A stretch of 64,000 nt of DNA from a bacterium SCSIO 12696. GTDB lineage: Bacteria; Pseudomonadota; Gammaproteobacteria; Pseudomonadales; Porticoccaceae. Location of the stretch: contig CP073744.1 in the NCBI GenBank assembly GCA_024397955.1, positions 372,001 through 436,000 of the forward strand, given 5' to 3'. The stretch's first letter is position 1. Each line of letters starts with the position of its first letter. The notes below the pieces were generated by a model that searched no databases, was not told the origin of the DNA, and worked only from the letters and a program-made list of their open reading frames with translations. Position numbers and translations under genes: made by a program. Below are positions 33,585 to 43,151 of the stretch, in pieces.

Positions 33585-33846
33585 TTAGGTATACCGTTAT
33601 TTGTTATTTGATGATTACCACGCCATCTTAGTAGGTGCGGCTAGGGGCGGAAGATTGTAAACTTCCAGCAAATAAGCTGCCAGCTAAGGCGCTGACTTTT
33701 GATTCACTGTATACCTTGCTGCCTATGAGGGGGTGCCGGGTATGCGGTGTTTGGGTTTTTGCTTTGCACACAATCCTGCAATTGTCGGTGTTTTTGACTG
33801 GGGGTATTGATGCTTCAGGCCAGACAATAATATCCAGGAGAAAGGT

Positions 33847-36800
33847 GTGAAAAAGTTTCAAGACCATGAGCGTTACCAACAAGTAGAACAACAGATCAAA
33901 AAAGATCACGCCCACTGCGATATGAAGCAGTTGCTGCCCTTTACCCACAAGTTGTTCAGCTTGCTACCTGTTGAGGAATATCAAAGCGTACCGGTTAGTG
34001 ATATGTCCGGCTTGGTGGGTTCCGCCTGGGATTTTACTCAGCAGTACGACAGCAAAAAAGGCCCCAAGATCCGGGTCTTTAACCCCACCCTGGAAGAGGA
34101 TGGTTGGCTCAGCCCCCACTCGGTGGTGTATGTGCTGCAAAACGACATGCCGTTCCTGGTGGACTCCCTGCGTATTGAATTGAAAAACCGCGGCATCAAT
34201 ATCCACCTCAGTAAGAGCATCATTTCCAAGTCCAAGCGCAACGCCAAGGGCGACTTCGGCGGTTTCACCGAGGCCAAAACCGGCCAGCAAGAAGCCTTGA
34301 TGATGTTTTTGATTGATTTGCACTCCTCTCAGGAAGAGCTGGATGAAGTGGCCGATGGCCTGGCGGATGTACTCAGCGATGTGTCTGTGGTGGTGCAAGA
34401 CTTCCGGCCGATGCTGGATCGTGTTGCCAAACTCGCTGATGAAACCGCTGCCTTGAAAAAGGGCGTGCCTGCAGAAGAGCGCGACGACGCTACTGAATTG
34501 TTGAAGTGGATGCACAGCGGTTACTACACCTTCCTGGGTTGCTCTGAATACAGCCTGAAAACGGTGAAGGGCAAACAGGTGGTGACCGAGCTGGAAGACA
34601 AACGTCTGGGTCTATTCCGGTTGCACGGTACCAAGCAGACCAGTGCTGACCTGGAATCTCTAAACCCTGGTGTTAAAGCGTTTTACGAGCGCGATGATCT
34701 GCTGGCCTTTACCTATTCATCGGTTCGCTCTCGAGTACACCGCAGCATCCACGCCGACTACATCGTTGTTAAAAAACTCAATGGCAATGGCAAACCGGTG
34801 GGCGAGGTGCGCTTGCTGGGTATGTTCACGTCGCCTGTGTACACCATGAAGCCATCGCTGATCCCTGTGCTGCGCAACAAGGTGAAGCGGGTGATGGAGC
34901 GCTCCGGGCTGATGACCAGCAGCCACGACGGCAAAGCCCTGCAACAATTGCTGGATGTGCACCCTCGCGATGAGTTGTTTCAAAGCACCGAAGACGAGCT
35001 CTACCGCACTATCGTCGATACCTGGCAGATCAACGAACGCCGCAAGGTGCGCTTTTTCATGCGCACCGATGCCTACGAACGCTTTGTCAGCTGTATGGTG
35101 TATATCCCCCGCGACCTCTACAACACCAATGTGCGTCACCGCATCGAGGCGATGCTGAGTGAGCAGCTGGATGCCACCGGTCGCGATTTTTATACCTACA
35201 TGTCCGAGTCAGTGCTGGCTCGTATCCAGTTTATTTTCCGAGTCAACAGCGAAAGCTACAAAGAGCTGGATGTGGCGGATCTGGAGCAGCGTATTATCCA
35301 GATTACCCGCAACTGGAGCGATGACCTTCGCTCCGCTGTTGTTGACCATTACGGCGAAGAAGAAGGCCAGCGTATTTGTCGGGTTTACGCCAGTGGCTTC
35401 CCCACTTCCTACCAGGAACACTTTGATCCCCGCGGTGCCCTCGGGGATATCGGTTTGGTGGAAAACATCGATAGCGACAACAAAATTGCGATGAGCTTCT
35501 ATCAGCCACCGGCAGTGGCCAAAGACGTGATGCGCTTTAAAGTGTTCCACCGAGATACGCCGCTGGACCTGTCGTCCATGGTGCCGCTGTTGGAGAACCT
35601 GGGCTTCCAGGTACTGGGTGAACACCCCTACATCATCAACACCAGCAAAGGCGAAGTGCATCTATCTGACTTCACCCTGAAATTCCGCATGGGCGTGGGT
35701 GTGGATGTGCCTTCGGTGCGCAACAACTTCCAGGACGCCTTCCAGGCAATCTGGATGGGTGAAACCGACGATGACTTCTTTAACCGCCTGGTTATTGGCG
35801 CGCGTTTAGACTGGCGCTCTGTAGCGATGCTGCGTATGTACGGTCGCTATATGAAGCAGCTCGGCTTTAGCTTGGGGCAGCGCTTTATTGCCGATACTCT
35901 GTCTAAACACCTGGATACGGCTCGCAACCTGGTGGCGTTGTTCAAGAGCTACTTTGACCCCACCCACGAAGGGGAAGGGCGTGCAGCGCGCTTGACCAAA
36001 AAGATCTCCGCTGACTTGGATGCGGTATCCAACCTTAGTGAAGACAAGGTGCTGCGTACCTACTTGAACCTGATTAACGCCACCTTGCGTACCAACTTCT
36101 TCCAGCACGATAAGAATGGTAAGAACAAGCCGTATATTTCCATCAAACTGGCCACTCACCAGTTGCAGGAAGCGCCCAAGCCGCGGCCTGAGTTTGAAAT
36201 TTACGTGTACTCCCCCCGTATGGAAGGTGTGCACTTGCGCGGCGGCAAGGTGGCCCGTGGCGGTTTGCGTTGGTCAGACCGTATGGAAGATTACCGCACC
36301 GAAGTGCTGGGCCTGGTAAAAGCCCAGCAGGTGAAAAACGCGGTGATTGTACCCACCGGCTCCAAAGGCTGTTTTGTGGCCAAAAATCTGCACCAAACCA
36401 ATGGTCGTGAAGAATTTATGGCCGAAGGCATTGCCTGCTACCAGACCTTTATTCGCGGCCTGCTGGATGTGACCGACAACATCGTTGGCGGTGAAATTGT
36501 GCCTCCGAAAGAAGTGGTGCGCAGAGATGAGGACGACCCTTACCTGGTTGTGGCTGCTGACAAAGGCACCGCCACCTTCTCAGATATCGCCAACGATATT
36601 TCTGAAGAGTACGGCCACTGGCTGGGTGACGCCTTCGCCTCTGGCGGCTCTAACGGTTACGACCACAAAGGTATGGGCATTACTGCCCGCGGTGCCTGGG
36701 TGGCGGTACAGCGTCACTTCCGCGAGATTGGCGTCAACACTCAGGAAGACGAATTTACCGTAATTGGTATCGGTGATATGGGTGGTGACGTATTCGGTAA

Positions 36801-38682
36801 CGGCATGCTGCTGTCCGACAAAATCCGCCTTAAAGTAGCGTTTAACCACCTGCATATTTTTATCGACCCCAATCCAGATGCGGCGGCGACCTTCCCAGAG
36901 CGTCAGCGCCTGTTTGATACCCCTCGCTCCACCTGGGCGGATTTCAACAGCAAGTTGATCTCCAAGGGTGGCGGTGTGTTTGATCGCAGTGCCAAGTCCA
37001 TTGTGCTGACCCCGGAAATCAAGGAATCCTTTGGTATCGAGGCAGACGAGTTACCGCCCACTGAGCTGATTCACGAATTGCTGAAGTCCGAGGTGGATCT
37101 GATCTGGAACGGCGGTATTGGTACCTACGTAAAAGCCACTGATGAAAACCACGACGAAGTGGGCGATCGCGCCAACGATAGCCTGCGTGTTAACGGTAAA
37201 GACCTACGCTGCCGGGTATTCGGTGAAGGCGGCAACCTGGGCTTGACCCACCGTGGTCGTATTGAGTTCTGTCAGAACGGCGGTGCTTGTAACACCGACT
37301 TTATCGATAATGCCGGTGGTGTGGACTGTTCGGACCACGAGGTCAACATCAAGATTCTGTTGAATGAGCTGGTGGCCACAGAGGATTTGACGACCAAACA
37401 GCGCAACGTCTTCCTGGAGAAGATGACCGACGATGTTTCTGACCTGGTACTGGATAACAACTACCAGCAAACCCAGGCCATCAGTGTTGCTGAATTCCAC
37501 TGCCACAGTAACCTGGCCGAGTACTGGCGCTTTATCACTACCCTGGAATCAAAAGGCCGTCTGGACCGTGCCCTGGAGTTCCTGCCCAGCGATGAGGAAA
37601 TGGGTGAGCGTGACGGTCGCGGCCAGGGTCTGGTTCGCCCAGAACTGTCTACGTTGATCTCCTACGCCAAGGTAGAGTTGAAAGAAGCCCTGATCGATTC
37701 TGACGTGGCGGACAACGAGTACATGGCGCAAGCGGTAGAGAGCTTGTTCCCGCAGCAAATGCGCAAGAAGTACCTGCCACAGATTCATGAGCACAGCCTG
37801 AAGCGTGAAATCATCGCTACTCAGTTGGCCAATGAGTTGATCAACACCATGGGCCTGACGTTCTACATGCGTCAGGTGGAGTCCACCGGTGCCACGGCAG
37901 GTGAGGTGTTGAAAGCCTACGCTATTGTTCGCGACATCTTTAAGCTGCCACAGGTGTGGGCAGATCTGGAAGCTCTGGATTACAAAGTTTCTTCTGCTCT
38001 ACAACTTGAACTGATTACCATCTACATGCGCCTTGGCCGCCGTGCCACTCGCTGGATACTGCGCAACTGGCGTGGTTCTCTGGATCCCGCTCAGCTGGTT
38101 CCCAAAATGCGCATGAAAATGGAAAAAGTGCTCAAGGTACTGCCTAAAATTATGGTGGGTGATCACAAACAAAAATGGGATACCCTGCACGGCAACCTGA
38201 TCAGCAACGGCGTTAGCCCGCAAGCGGCCGAACTGGCGGCCAGCTCCAATAGCTTGTATTTCGCTTTGGGTGTGGCGGAAATGTCCATCAATAACAACAT
38301 TCCCGTGGAATATGTTATTGAGCTCTACCACCTGATGGGCAACCAACTCGCTCTCGACTGGTTCGGCGATCAAATCGTGTCTCTGCGGCCTGAAAACCGC
38401 TGGAAAGACTTTGCTCGTGAGTCCTTTGTGGATGAGCTGGAAGCTCACCGTCGTGAGCTGACACTGGCTGTGCTCAAAGAATACGGCCAGCAGAAAGACA
38501 TCAAGAAGATTCTCGATGACTGGCACGACAAGCACGAGCAACTGGTCGATCGCTGGATGGAAACCGTGCAGGAACTGCGTTCCACAACCACTCAGGATTT
38601 TGCTATGTATTCAGTAGCGCTGCGTGAGTTGCAGGACTTGTCCCGCAGCACCGCGTCTCGCCAGGCTCTGGCTGCGGAGTAA
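33847..38682 (+). CDS. gdhB: NAD-specific glutamate dehydrogenase, 180-kDa type
   Basis: Oxidatively deaminates glutamate to 2-oxoglutarate and ammonia with NAD. At 1611 residues this is the large L-GDH180 class of pseudomonads and relatives. An N-terminal regulatory region (about 1-700, ACT-like segments) precedes the catalytic domain with HLRGGKVARGGLRWSDRMED at about 796-815, the catalytic-lysine segment VKNAVIVPTGSKGCFVAK, the NAD-binding region FTVIGIGDMGGDVFGNGML, and a long C-terminal region. The start is GTG at 33847 with AGGAGAAAGG upstream. Its terminator has been split by a mobile element. Confidence 0.97.
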   Translation: MKKFQDHERYQQVEQQIKKDHAHCDMKQLLPFTHKLFSLLPVEEYQSVPVSDMSGLVGSAWDFTQQYDSKKGPKIRVFNPTLEEDGWLSPHSVVYVLQNDMPFLVDSLRIELKNRGINIHLSKSIISKSKRNAKGDFGGFTEAKTGQQEALMMFLIDLHSSQEELDEVADGLADVLSDVSVVVQDFRPMLDRVAKLADETAALKKGVPAEERDDATELLKWMHSGYYTFLGCSEYSLKTVKGKQVVTELEDKRLGLFRLHGTKQTSADLESLNPGVKAFYERDDLLAFTYSSVRSRVHRSIHADYIVVKKLNGNGKPVGEVRLLGMFTSPVYTMKPSLIPVLRNKVKRVMERSGLMTSSHDGKALQQLLDVHPRDELFQSTEDELYRTIVDTWQINERRKVRFFMRTDAYERFVSCMVYIPRDLYNTNVRHRIEAMLSEQLDATGRDFYTYMSESVLARIQFIFRVNSESYKELDVADLEQRIIQITRNWSDDLRSAVVDHYGEEEGQRICRVYASGFPTSYQEHFDPRGALGDIGLVENIDSDNKIAMSFYQPPAVAKDVMRFKVFHRDTPLDLSSMVPLLENLGFQVLGEHPYIINTSKGEVHLSDFTLKFRMGVGVDVPSVRNNFQDAFQAIWMGETDDDFFNRLVIGARLDWRSVAMLRMYGRYMKQLGFSLGQRFIADTLSKHLDTARNLVALFKSYFDPTHEGEGRAARLTKKISADLDAVSNLSEDKVLRTYLNLINATLRTNFFQHDKNGKNKPYISIKLATHQLQEAPKPRPEFEIYVYSPRMEGVHLRGGKVARGGLRWSDRMEDYRTEVLGLVKAQQVKNAVIVPTGSKGCFVAKNLHQTNGREEFMAEGIACYQTFIRGLLDVTDNIVGGEIVPPKEVVRRDEDDPYLVVAADKGTATFSDIANDISEEYGHWLGDAFASGGSNGYDHKGMGITARGAWVAVQRHFREIGVNTQEDEFTVIGIGDMGGDVFGNGMLLSDKIRLKVAFNHLHIFIDPNPDAAATFPERQRLFDTPRSTWADFNSKLISKGGGVFDRSAKSIVLTPEIKESFGIEADELPPTELIHELLKSEVDLIWNGGIGTYVKATDENHDEVGDRANDSLRVNGKDLRCRVFGEGGNLGLTHRGRIEFCQNGGACNTDFIDNAGGVDCSDHEVNIKILLNELVATEDLTTKQRNVFLEKMTDDVSDLVLDNNYQQTQAISVAEFHCHSNLAEYWRFITTLESKGRLDRALEFLPSDEEMGERDGRGQGLVRPELSTLISYAKVELKEALIDSDVADNEYMAQAVESLFPQQMRKKYLPQIHEHSLKREIIATQLANELINTMGLTFYMRQVESTGATAGEVLKAYAIVRDIFKLPQVWADLEALDYKVSSALQLELITIYMRLGRRATRWILRNWRGSLDPAQLVPKMRMKMEKVLKVLPKIMVGDHKQKWDTLHGNLISNGVSPQAAELAASSNSLYFALGVAEMSINNNIPVEYVIELYHLMGNQLALDWFGDQIVSLRPENRWKDFARESFVDELEAHRRELTLAVLKEYGQQKDIKKILDDWHDKHEQLVDRWMETVQELRSTTTQDFAMYSVALRELQDLSRSTASRQALAAE

Positions 38683-38713
38683 CGGAAAGCCATCACTTTG
38701 CGTTACTATTACG

Positions 38714-39014
38714 CCCCGCTACATTAGGGCCTGTCGACGCTAATTGAGTTGCCACTGTTGTGGCTAAAAAAGCGCTAATCAAGGCGCGAGTCGTGTGGTT
38801 TGGTCATTCCAAATAAGCGACGAGCAACACTGAGTAGCACTTTTTTAGTCACAACCCGAAGGGCTGGGGCCATTTTTCCGCCCAGCTGTGTTATCAGTCG
38901 CTTATGTAGAGCGGCTACATGGCACTCCTTCTGCCTTGCTGGGCAAAAAAATGGCTCCCAGCAGTGATAGCTCAATTAGTGTCGACAGGCCCCAGTAGCG
39001 GGGTTTTTCATTTT
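38714..39014 (+). terminator. gdhB terminator interrupted by a MITE-like insertion
   Basis: Stem halves CCCCGCTAC (38714-38722) and GTAGCGGGG (38995-39003) are perfectly complementary, and TTTTTCATTTT follows the right half. Brought together they form a normal intrinsic terminator. They are now 272 bases apart because the element at 38727-38992 sits in the loop. Confidence 0.8.
38727..38992. mobile_element. MITE-like non-autonomous element (266 bp) with terminal inverted repeats
   Basis: Both ends begin GGGCCTGTCGAC followed, after one variable base, by CTAATTGAG and a further CACTG: 27 of 31 positions match between the left end (38727-38757) and the reverse complement of the right end. Internally there are two more nested inverted repeats, AAAAAAG-GCTA-type near 38767/38847 and CCATTTTT-CCGCCCAGC near 38871/38950. 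No transposase fits in 266 bases, so it would be mobilised in trans. No convincing target-site duplication is visible. Confidence 0.75.
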
Positions 39015-39027
39015 CTGGAATTGATTT

Positions 39028-40083
39028 ATGTACGATCTGGCCCGCAAAGCTCTTTTTACCTTACCCGCCGAAACCGCCCACGAAGTGGCTCTGGATAGCA
39101 TCGGCTGCAGCGAACGCCTGGGCTTGATGAAGCTCGCCAAACCCGCTGTATCTGCTCCGGTGGAGGTTATGGGCATTCGCTTCCCCAATCCGGTAGGGCT
39201 GTCTGCGGGTTTGGATAAGAATGGTGATTATTTCAACGGCCTGGGTGCGTTGGGCTTTGGCTTTGTAGAGATCGGTACGGTGACGCCGCGCCCTCAGCCG
39301 GGCAATCCCAAACCTCGAATGTTCCGCTTGCCTGAGCATCAGGCCATTATCAACCGCCTGGGGTTTAACAACCTGGGGGTGGATCATTTGGTCGGGCGAG
39401 TAAAGCGCCGTCGTTATGACGGAGTACTGGGCATCAATATCGGCAAAAATTTCGACACTCCGGTGGAAAAGGCGGCGGACGATTACCTGATAGGTATGGA
39501 AAAAGTTTACGCCCATGCGGACTACATTACGGTCAATATCTCCTCACCGAATACCCCCGGATTGCGTGATCTGCAGTTTGGCGAGCAACTGAGTGAATTG
39601 CTGGCCACCTTGAAACAGGCCCAGGCCCGCCTGGCGGATGAGCACGGTCGCTATGTGCCTCTTGCGGTGAAGATTGCCCCAGACCTGGATGAAGCTGGGG
39701 TGGATGATATCGCGCTAATTTTGGTGAAGCAGAAAATTGACGGCGTGATTGCCACCAATACCACCATATCCCGTGATGCGGTGGCGGATTCGCCACTGGC
39801 AGAGCAGGCCGGTGGACTCAGTGGTGCGCCAGTGCGAGAGAAATCCACACAAGTCATCGCTCGTTTACACGAAGTGCTGGAAGGGGCGCTGCCAATTATT
39901 GGCGTAGGGGGGATTTGCAGTGGCGCTGATGCGGTGGAAAAAATAGAAGCTGGTGCCAGCTTGGTACAGGTGTACACCGGGTTTATTTATCAGGGGCCGA
40001 AACTAGTAAGGGAAGCGGCGGACGCAATCGCGTCCTGTAACCGCTTCCAAAGCCTCGTTGCAGGCTCTAGGGATGGGCAGTAA
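39028..40083 (+). CDS. pyrD: Dihydroorotate dehydrogenase (quinone), class 2
   Basis: Membrane-associated flavoenzyme oxidising dihydroorotate to orotate in pyrimidine synthesis, passing electrons to quinone. The 351 residues have the class 2 N-terminal helices ([25 protein letters not shown]), [38 protein letters not shown], the catalytic-Ser region [23 protein letters not shown] and [16 protein letters not shown]. It starts only 14 bases after the gdhB terminator T-tract, so its promoter must lie in or before the inserted element. It precedes rmf and rlmKL as in other gammaproteobacteria. Confidence 0.96.
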   Translation: MYDLARKALFTLPAETAHEVALDSIGCSERLGLMKLAKPAVSAPVEVMGIRFPNPVGLSAGLDKNGDYFNGLGALGFGFVEIGTVTPRPQPGNPKPRMFRLPEHQAIINRLGFNNLGVDHLVGRVKRRRYDGVLGINIGKNFDTPVEKAADDYLIGMEKVYAHADYITVNISSPNTPGLRDLQFGEQLSELLATLKQAQARLADEHGRYVPLAVKIAPDLDEAGVDDIALILVKQKIDGVIATNTTISRDAVADSPLAEQAGGLSGAPVREKSTQVIARLHEVLEGALPIIGVGGICSGADAVEKIEAGASLVQVYTGFIYQGPKLVREAADAIASCNRFQSLVAGSRDGQ

Positions 40084-40139
40084 GCCCAGGGGTAAAAAGT
40101 AACGGGTGGCTGTTCTGCATTGGCTGCCCGTGGATTGCT

Positions 40140-40349
40140 TTACTGTAAATTAACTGCCTTTTGGTGGCTGGTAAATTGGTTGTATCCAGACCAGTGATCT
40201 TCACGACCCTCGTGCCATCCACGTTGCCATTCCATGGCGTTGTATGTGTCTGCAATGTGAGGGCAAAAAGCCTTTGGTTTGCCGTTGTAGCCAGCTTGGT
40301 AACCTTTGATAAACGCGCGGTGTGAAGAGTCACGTTTCTGAGTTTTCAT
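40140..40349 (-). CDS. rmf: Ribosome modulation factor RMF
   Basis: Small basic protein that dimerises 70S ribosomes into inactive 100S particles in stationary phase. The 69 residues carry the family core RAFIKGYQAGYNGKPKAFCP and NAMEWQRGWHEGREDHWSGY. Divergent from rlmKL; in E. coli rmf is likewise near pyrD and rlmL. Expression is expected to be ppGpp-dependent, but no promoter is clear. Confidence 0.95.
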   Translation of the reverse strand: MKTQKRDSSHRAFIKGYQAGYNGKPKAFCPHIADTYNAMEWQRGWHEGREDHWSGYNQFTSHQKAVNLQ

Positions 40350-40582
40350 CGTTTTAGTGTCCTCCTGAAAAGGCCCGACAAGGGGTCGAAAGAGGGCCGG
40401 TAATACGAAACTTCGTGCCGTGGTTACATTTTTCCGTCGTCACAACGGACTGCTAACTAGAACAAAAAACAGGAGTTTTGTCGAAGAATATATTTTTCTT
40501 AGCGGTAGGATTTTTATAGCGTTTTGGAATGCAAAATTAACCATTGTTTCTGTAAAAACACAGGTTTTGTGAAAATTAAGTA

Positions 40583-42844
40583 ATGACGAATACCAAATTT
40601 GACTGGCTGGCCAGCTGCCCCAAAGGTCTGGAACAATTGCTCGCAAAAGAGCTGGATGAGCTGGGAGCCAGCGACATTCGTGAGACTGTGGCCGGGGTTT
40701 CATGTCGTGCCAGCCTGGAATCCGCCTACCGAATTTGCCTGTGGTCGCGGCTGGCTAACCGCCTGTTATTGCAGTTGGATCACAGCCTGGTCAGCGATGA
40801 CGAAAGCTTATATCAAGGAGCAAAAAACGTTGACTGGTCACGGTACATTGGTTCTGGAAAGCGTGGTTCTGAAAAGAGTGGTTCTGGAAAAGCGGGTTCT
40901 GAAAAAACCATCGCTGTTCGCTTTAGCGGTGGTAACAAACACATTACCCACACCCAGTACGGTGCCCGCCGGGTAAAGGACGCCATCGTCGATCACTTTC
41001 GCGAACAGGGCTTGCCCAGGCCGAATGTGGATACGCGAAACCCTGACATCTGGATACAAGCTCACCTTGCCTCAATTAAAGGCGGTAAAAGTCGGTTGCA
41101 TTTGGCGCTGGATTTTAGCGGCGACAGCTTGCACCGACGTCGCTATCGCGCAGCCAATACCGCCGCGCCACTAAAAGAGAACCTGGCAGCCGCACTGCTG
41201 TTGCGCGCCAACTGGCCGCAAGTGGCAGAGGCGGGTGGCGCTTTGATCGACCCCATGTGCGGCAGCGGCACCTTGCTGATCGAAGCGGCACTGATGGCCC
41301 TGGATGTCGCACCGGGGTTGCTGCGAGAAGAAGCGGGTGATGTGCCTGCTTTCACACATTGGCCGGATCACAATGATAACCAGTGGCAACTGTTGCTGGC
41401 AGAAGCTCGCCAGCGCCGTCAGAACGGGCGTGACAAGGCAATCCCTGAAATACGCGGCTACGATGTGGATGGTCGAACCATACGTGCCGCCGAAGAAAAC
41501 ATCCAACAAGCGGGGTTGGCGGAATGGGTGCGAGTTAGCCCCAAACCTTTGAAAGAGCTCAAACAGCCTACCCATAAAACCCTTGCCCCGGGGCTGGTCA
41601 TCACCAACCCCCCGTATGGTGAGCGCTTGGGGGAGCAGGAGGCACTGCGGGATCTTTACCATCTTCTCGGTGAGCGCCTTAAAAGCCAGTTCCCCGGTTG
41701 GCAGGCCGCGGTATTTACCGGCAACCCGGAGTTGGGTCCGGAGATGAACCTGCGCGCCCACAAGCAATATCGGCTATTTAACGGTGCCATTCCCTGCAAG
41801 CTGTTGTTGTTTGCAGTGAATCAACAGTCGCTGGCCGCCAGTGAGCCAACAGAACCAGAGGCGTTATCTGAGGGTGCGAAGATGTTTGCCAATCGCATCA
41901 CCAAAAACCAGCGCAAGCTCAAATCCTGGCTCAAGCGGGAGAATATCCACTGTTATCGCCTCTATGACGCGGATATGCCTGAGTATGCAGTGGCGGTGGA
42001 TATCTACCGCACGGAGCAGGGCGAAGCGGTGCACCTGCAAGAGTATGACCCGCCAAAAACCATTGACCCACGGGATGCCCGACGCCGCCTTCGCGAAGCC
42101 CGCCAAGGATTACAGGAGGCTCTTCAGTTGGGCGAGGGCGAGCTGTTTTTTAAACAGCGCAAGCGCCAAAAGGGCAGTGACCAGTACCAGCGCCAAAATG
42201 CGGAAAGTGCGGATAATCAGGCAGTGCGTACCGTTGCCGAAGGCGCTGCCAAACTGGAAGTTAACCTCAAAGATTACCTGGATACCGGGCTGTTTTTGGA
42301 TCATCGCCCCTTGCGGCGTCTGGTTCACCAAAAAGCGGCGGGTAAGTCATTGCTTAACCTGTTTTGCTACACCGCCAGCATCAGTGTGCAGGCCGCCTTA
42401 GGGGGTGCCAGCCGCAGTTTGAGTGTGGATATGTCGCCCACCTACCTGGATTGGGCGCGGCGCAATTTTGAACTCAATGGTCTTGATCTCAACAAGCACC
42501 AGCTGGAGCGTGCCGATTGTTTGAAATGGCTGCAGGAGGCCTCTGAGGGGGATCAGCGTTACGATGTGATCGTGCTCGATCCACCCACGTTCTCCAACTC
42601 CAAGAAAATGGAAGGGGTGTTGGATATCCAGCGGGATCACGGCTTGCTGATTCGCCAGTGCGTACGCCTGTTGGCAGCCGGTGGTGAGCTGTACTTTTCC
42701 AACAATTTCCGTCGTTTTCAGATGGATGGAGATGTGCTCAGCTTTCTGGATGTGGAAGATATTACCCGGGACACCATCGACCCGGATTTTCAGCGCAACT
42801 CGAAGATTCACAATTGCTGGCGCATTAAGCGGCGGGGCGAGTAG
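40583..42844 (+). CDS. rlmL: Bifunctional 23S rRNA G2069 N7 / G2445 N2 methyltransferase RlmKL
   Basis: Fused enzyme acting on 23S rRNA: the N-terminal half (RlmL, THUMP plus methyltransferase) makes m2G2445, the C-terminal half (RlmK) m7G2069. The 753 residues include FDWLASCPKGLEQLLAKEL, LIDPMCGSGTLLIEAALMA and the catalytic VITNPPYGERLGE in the first half; NLFCYTASISVQAALGGA, VLDPPTFSNSKKMEG and YFSNNFRRFQMD in the second. Odd feature: residues 90-109 are four tandem five-residue repeats (GSGKR, GSEKS, GSGKA, GSEKT-type), an expansion in a THUMP loop. Confidence 0.95.
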   Translation: MTNTKFDWLASCPKGLEQLLAKELDELGASDIRETVAGVSCRASLESAYRICLWSRLANRLLLQLDHSLVSDDESLYQGAKNVDWSRYIGSGKRGSEKSGSGKAGSEKTIAVRFSGGNKHITHTQYGARRVKDAIVDHFREQGLPRPNVDTRNPDIWIQAHLASIKGGKSRLHLALDFSGDSLHRRRYRAANTAAPLKENLAAALLLRANWPQVAEAGGALIDPMCGSGTLLIEAALMALDVAPGLLREEAGDVPAFTHWPDHNDNQWQLLLAEARQRRQNGRDKAIPEIRGYDVDGRTIRAAEENIQQAGLAEWVRVSPKPLKELKQPTHKTLAPGLVITNPPYGERLGEQEALRDLYHLLGERLKSQFPGWQAAVFTGNPELGPEMNLRAHKQYRLFNGAIPCKLLLFAVNQQSLAASEPTEPEALSEGAKMFANRITKNQRKLKSWLKRENIHCYRLYDADMPEYAVAVDIYRTEQGEAVHLQEYDPPKTIDPRDARRRLREARQGLQEALQLGEGELFFKQRKRQKGSDQYQRQNAESADNQAVRTVAEGAAKLEVNLKDYLDTGLFLDHRPLRRLVHQKAAGKSLLNLFCYTASISVQAALGGASRSLSVDMSPTYLDWARRNFELNGLDLNKHQLERADCLKWLQEASEGDQRYDVIVLDPPTFSNSKKMEGVLDIQRDHGLLIRQCVRLLAAGGELYFSNNFRRFQMDGDVLSFLDVEDITRDTIDPDFQRNSKIHNCWRIKRRGE
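40850..40909 (+). repeat. Four in-frame 15-bp tandem repeats inside rlmKL
   Basis: The unit GGTTCTGRAAARVSB is repeated four times without gaps (GGTTCTGGAAAGCGT, GGTTCTGAAAAGAGT, GGTTCTGGAAAAGCG, GGTTCTGAAAAAACC-like). It encodes Gly-Ser-[Gly/Glu]-Lys-x repeats and preserves the reading frame. Confidence 0.9.
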
Positions 42845-42855
42845 GGGTTAACGTC

Positions 42856-43095
42856 ATGGCCTCACAGCTTGTTTTATATACCGGCCCTCATTGCTCTTTG
42901 TGCGAGAAGGCCAAACAAGTGATCTACCCGGTGATTGCCGCCACCGGTCATCAGCTGATAGAGCGTGACATCACCAGTGATGTGAGTTGGTTGCGGCAAT
43001 ACCGCACCAGCATACCTGTTGTGGCTGTGGATGATCGCGAATTGAATTGGCCGTTTGACCAAGAGCATCTGTACCAATTTATGCAGATATCATAA
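42856..43095 (+). CDS. Glutaredoxin-like (DUF836) small thiol protein
   Basis: 79-residue thioredoxin-fold protein starting LVLYTGPHCSLCEKAKQVI, with a CSLC redox pair at about 14-17 and IPVVAVDDRELNWPFDQEHL at the end containing the cis-proline. This is the glutaredoxin-like DUF836 family, with no settled substrate. It starts 11 bases after rlmKL, so it is probably in the same operon. Confidence 0.87.
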   Translation: MASQLVLYTGPHCSLCEKAKQVIYPVIAATGHQLIERDITSDVSWLRQYRTSIPVVAVDDRELNWPFDQEHLYQFMQIS

Positions 43096-43151
43096 AGTTT
43101 GTGGTGACTATTTAGCTTAACAAGAGTAACTAACAACAGTGGGGGGCTGTT

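Noticed and set aside
38775..38975. 66-aa open frame inside the MITE-like element
   Set aside because: It lies wholly inside palindromic repeat sequence and shows no transposase motif; the open frame follows from the repeat composition.
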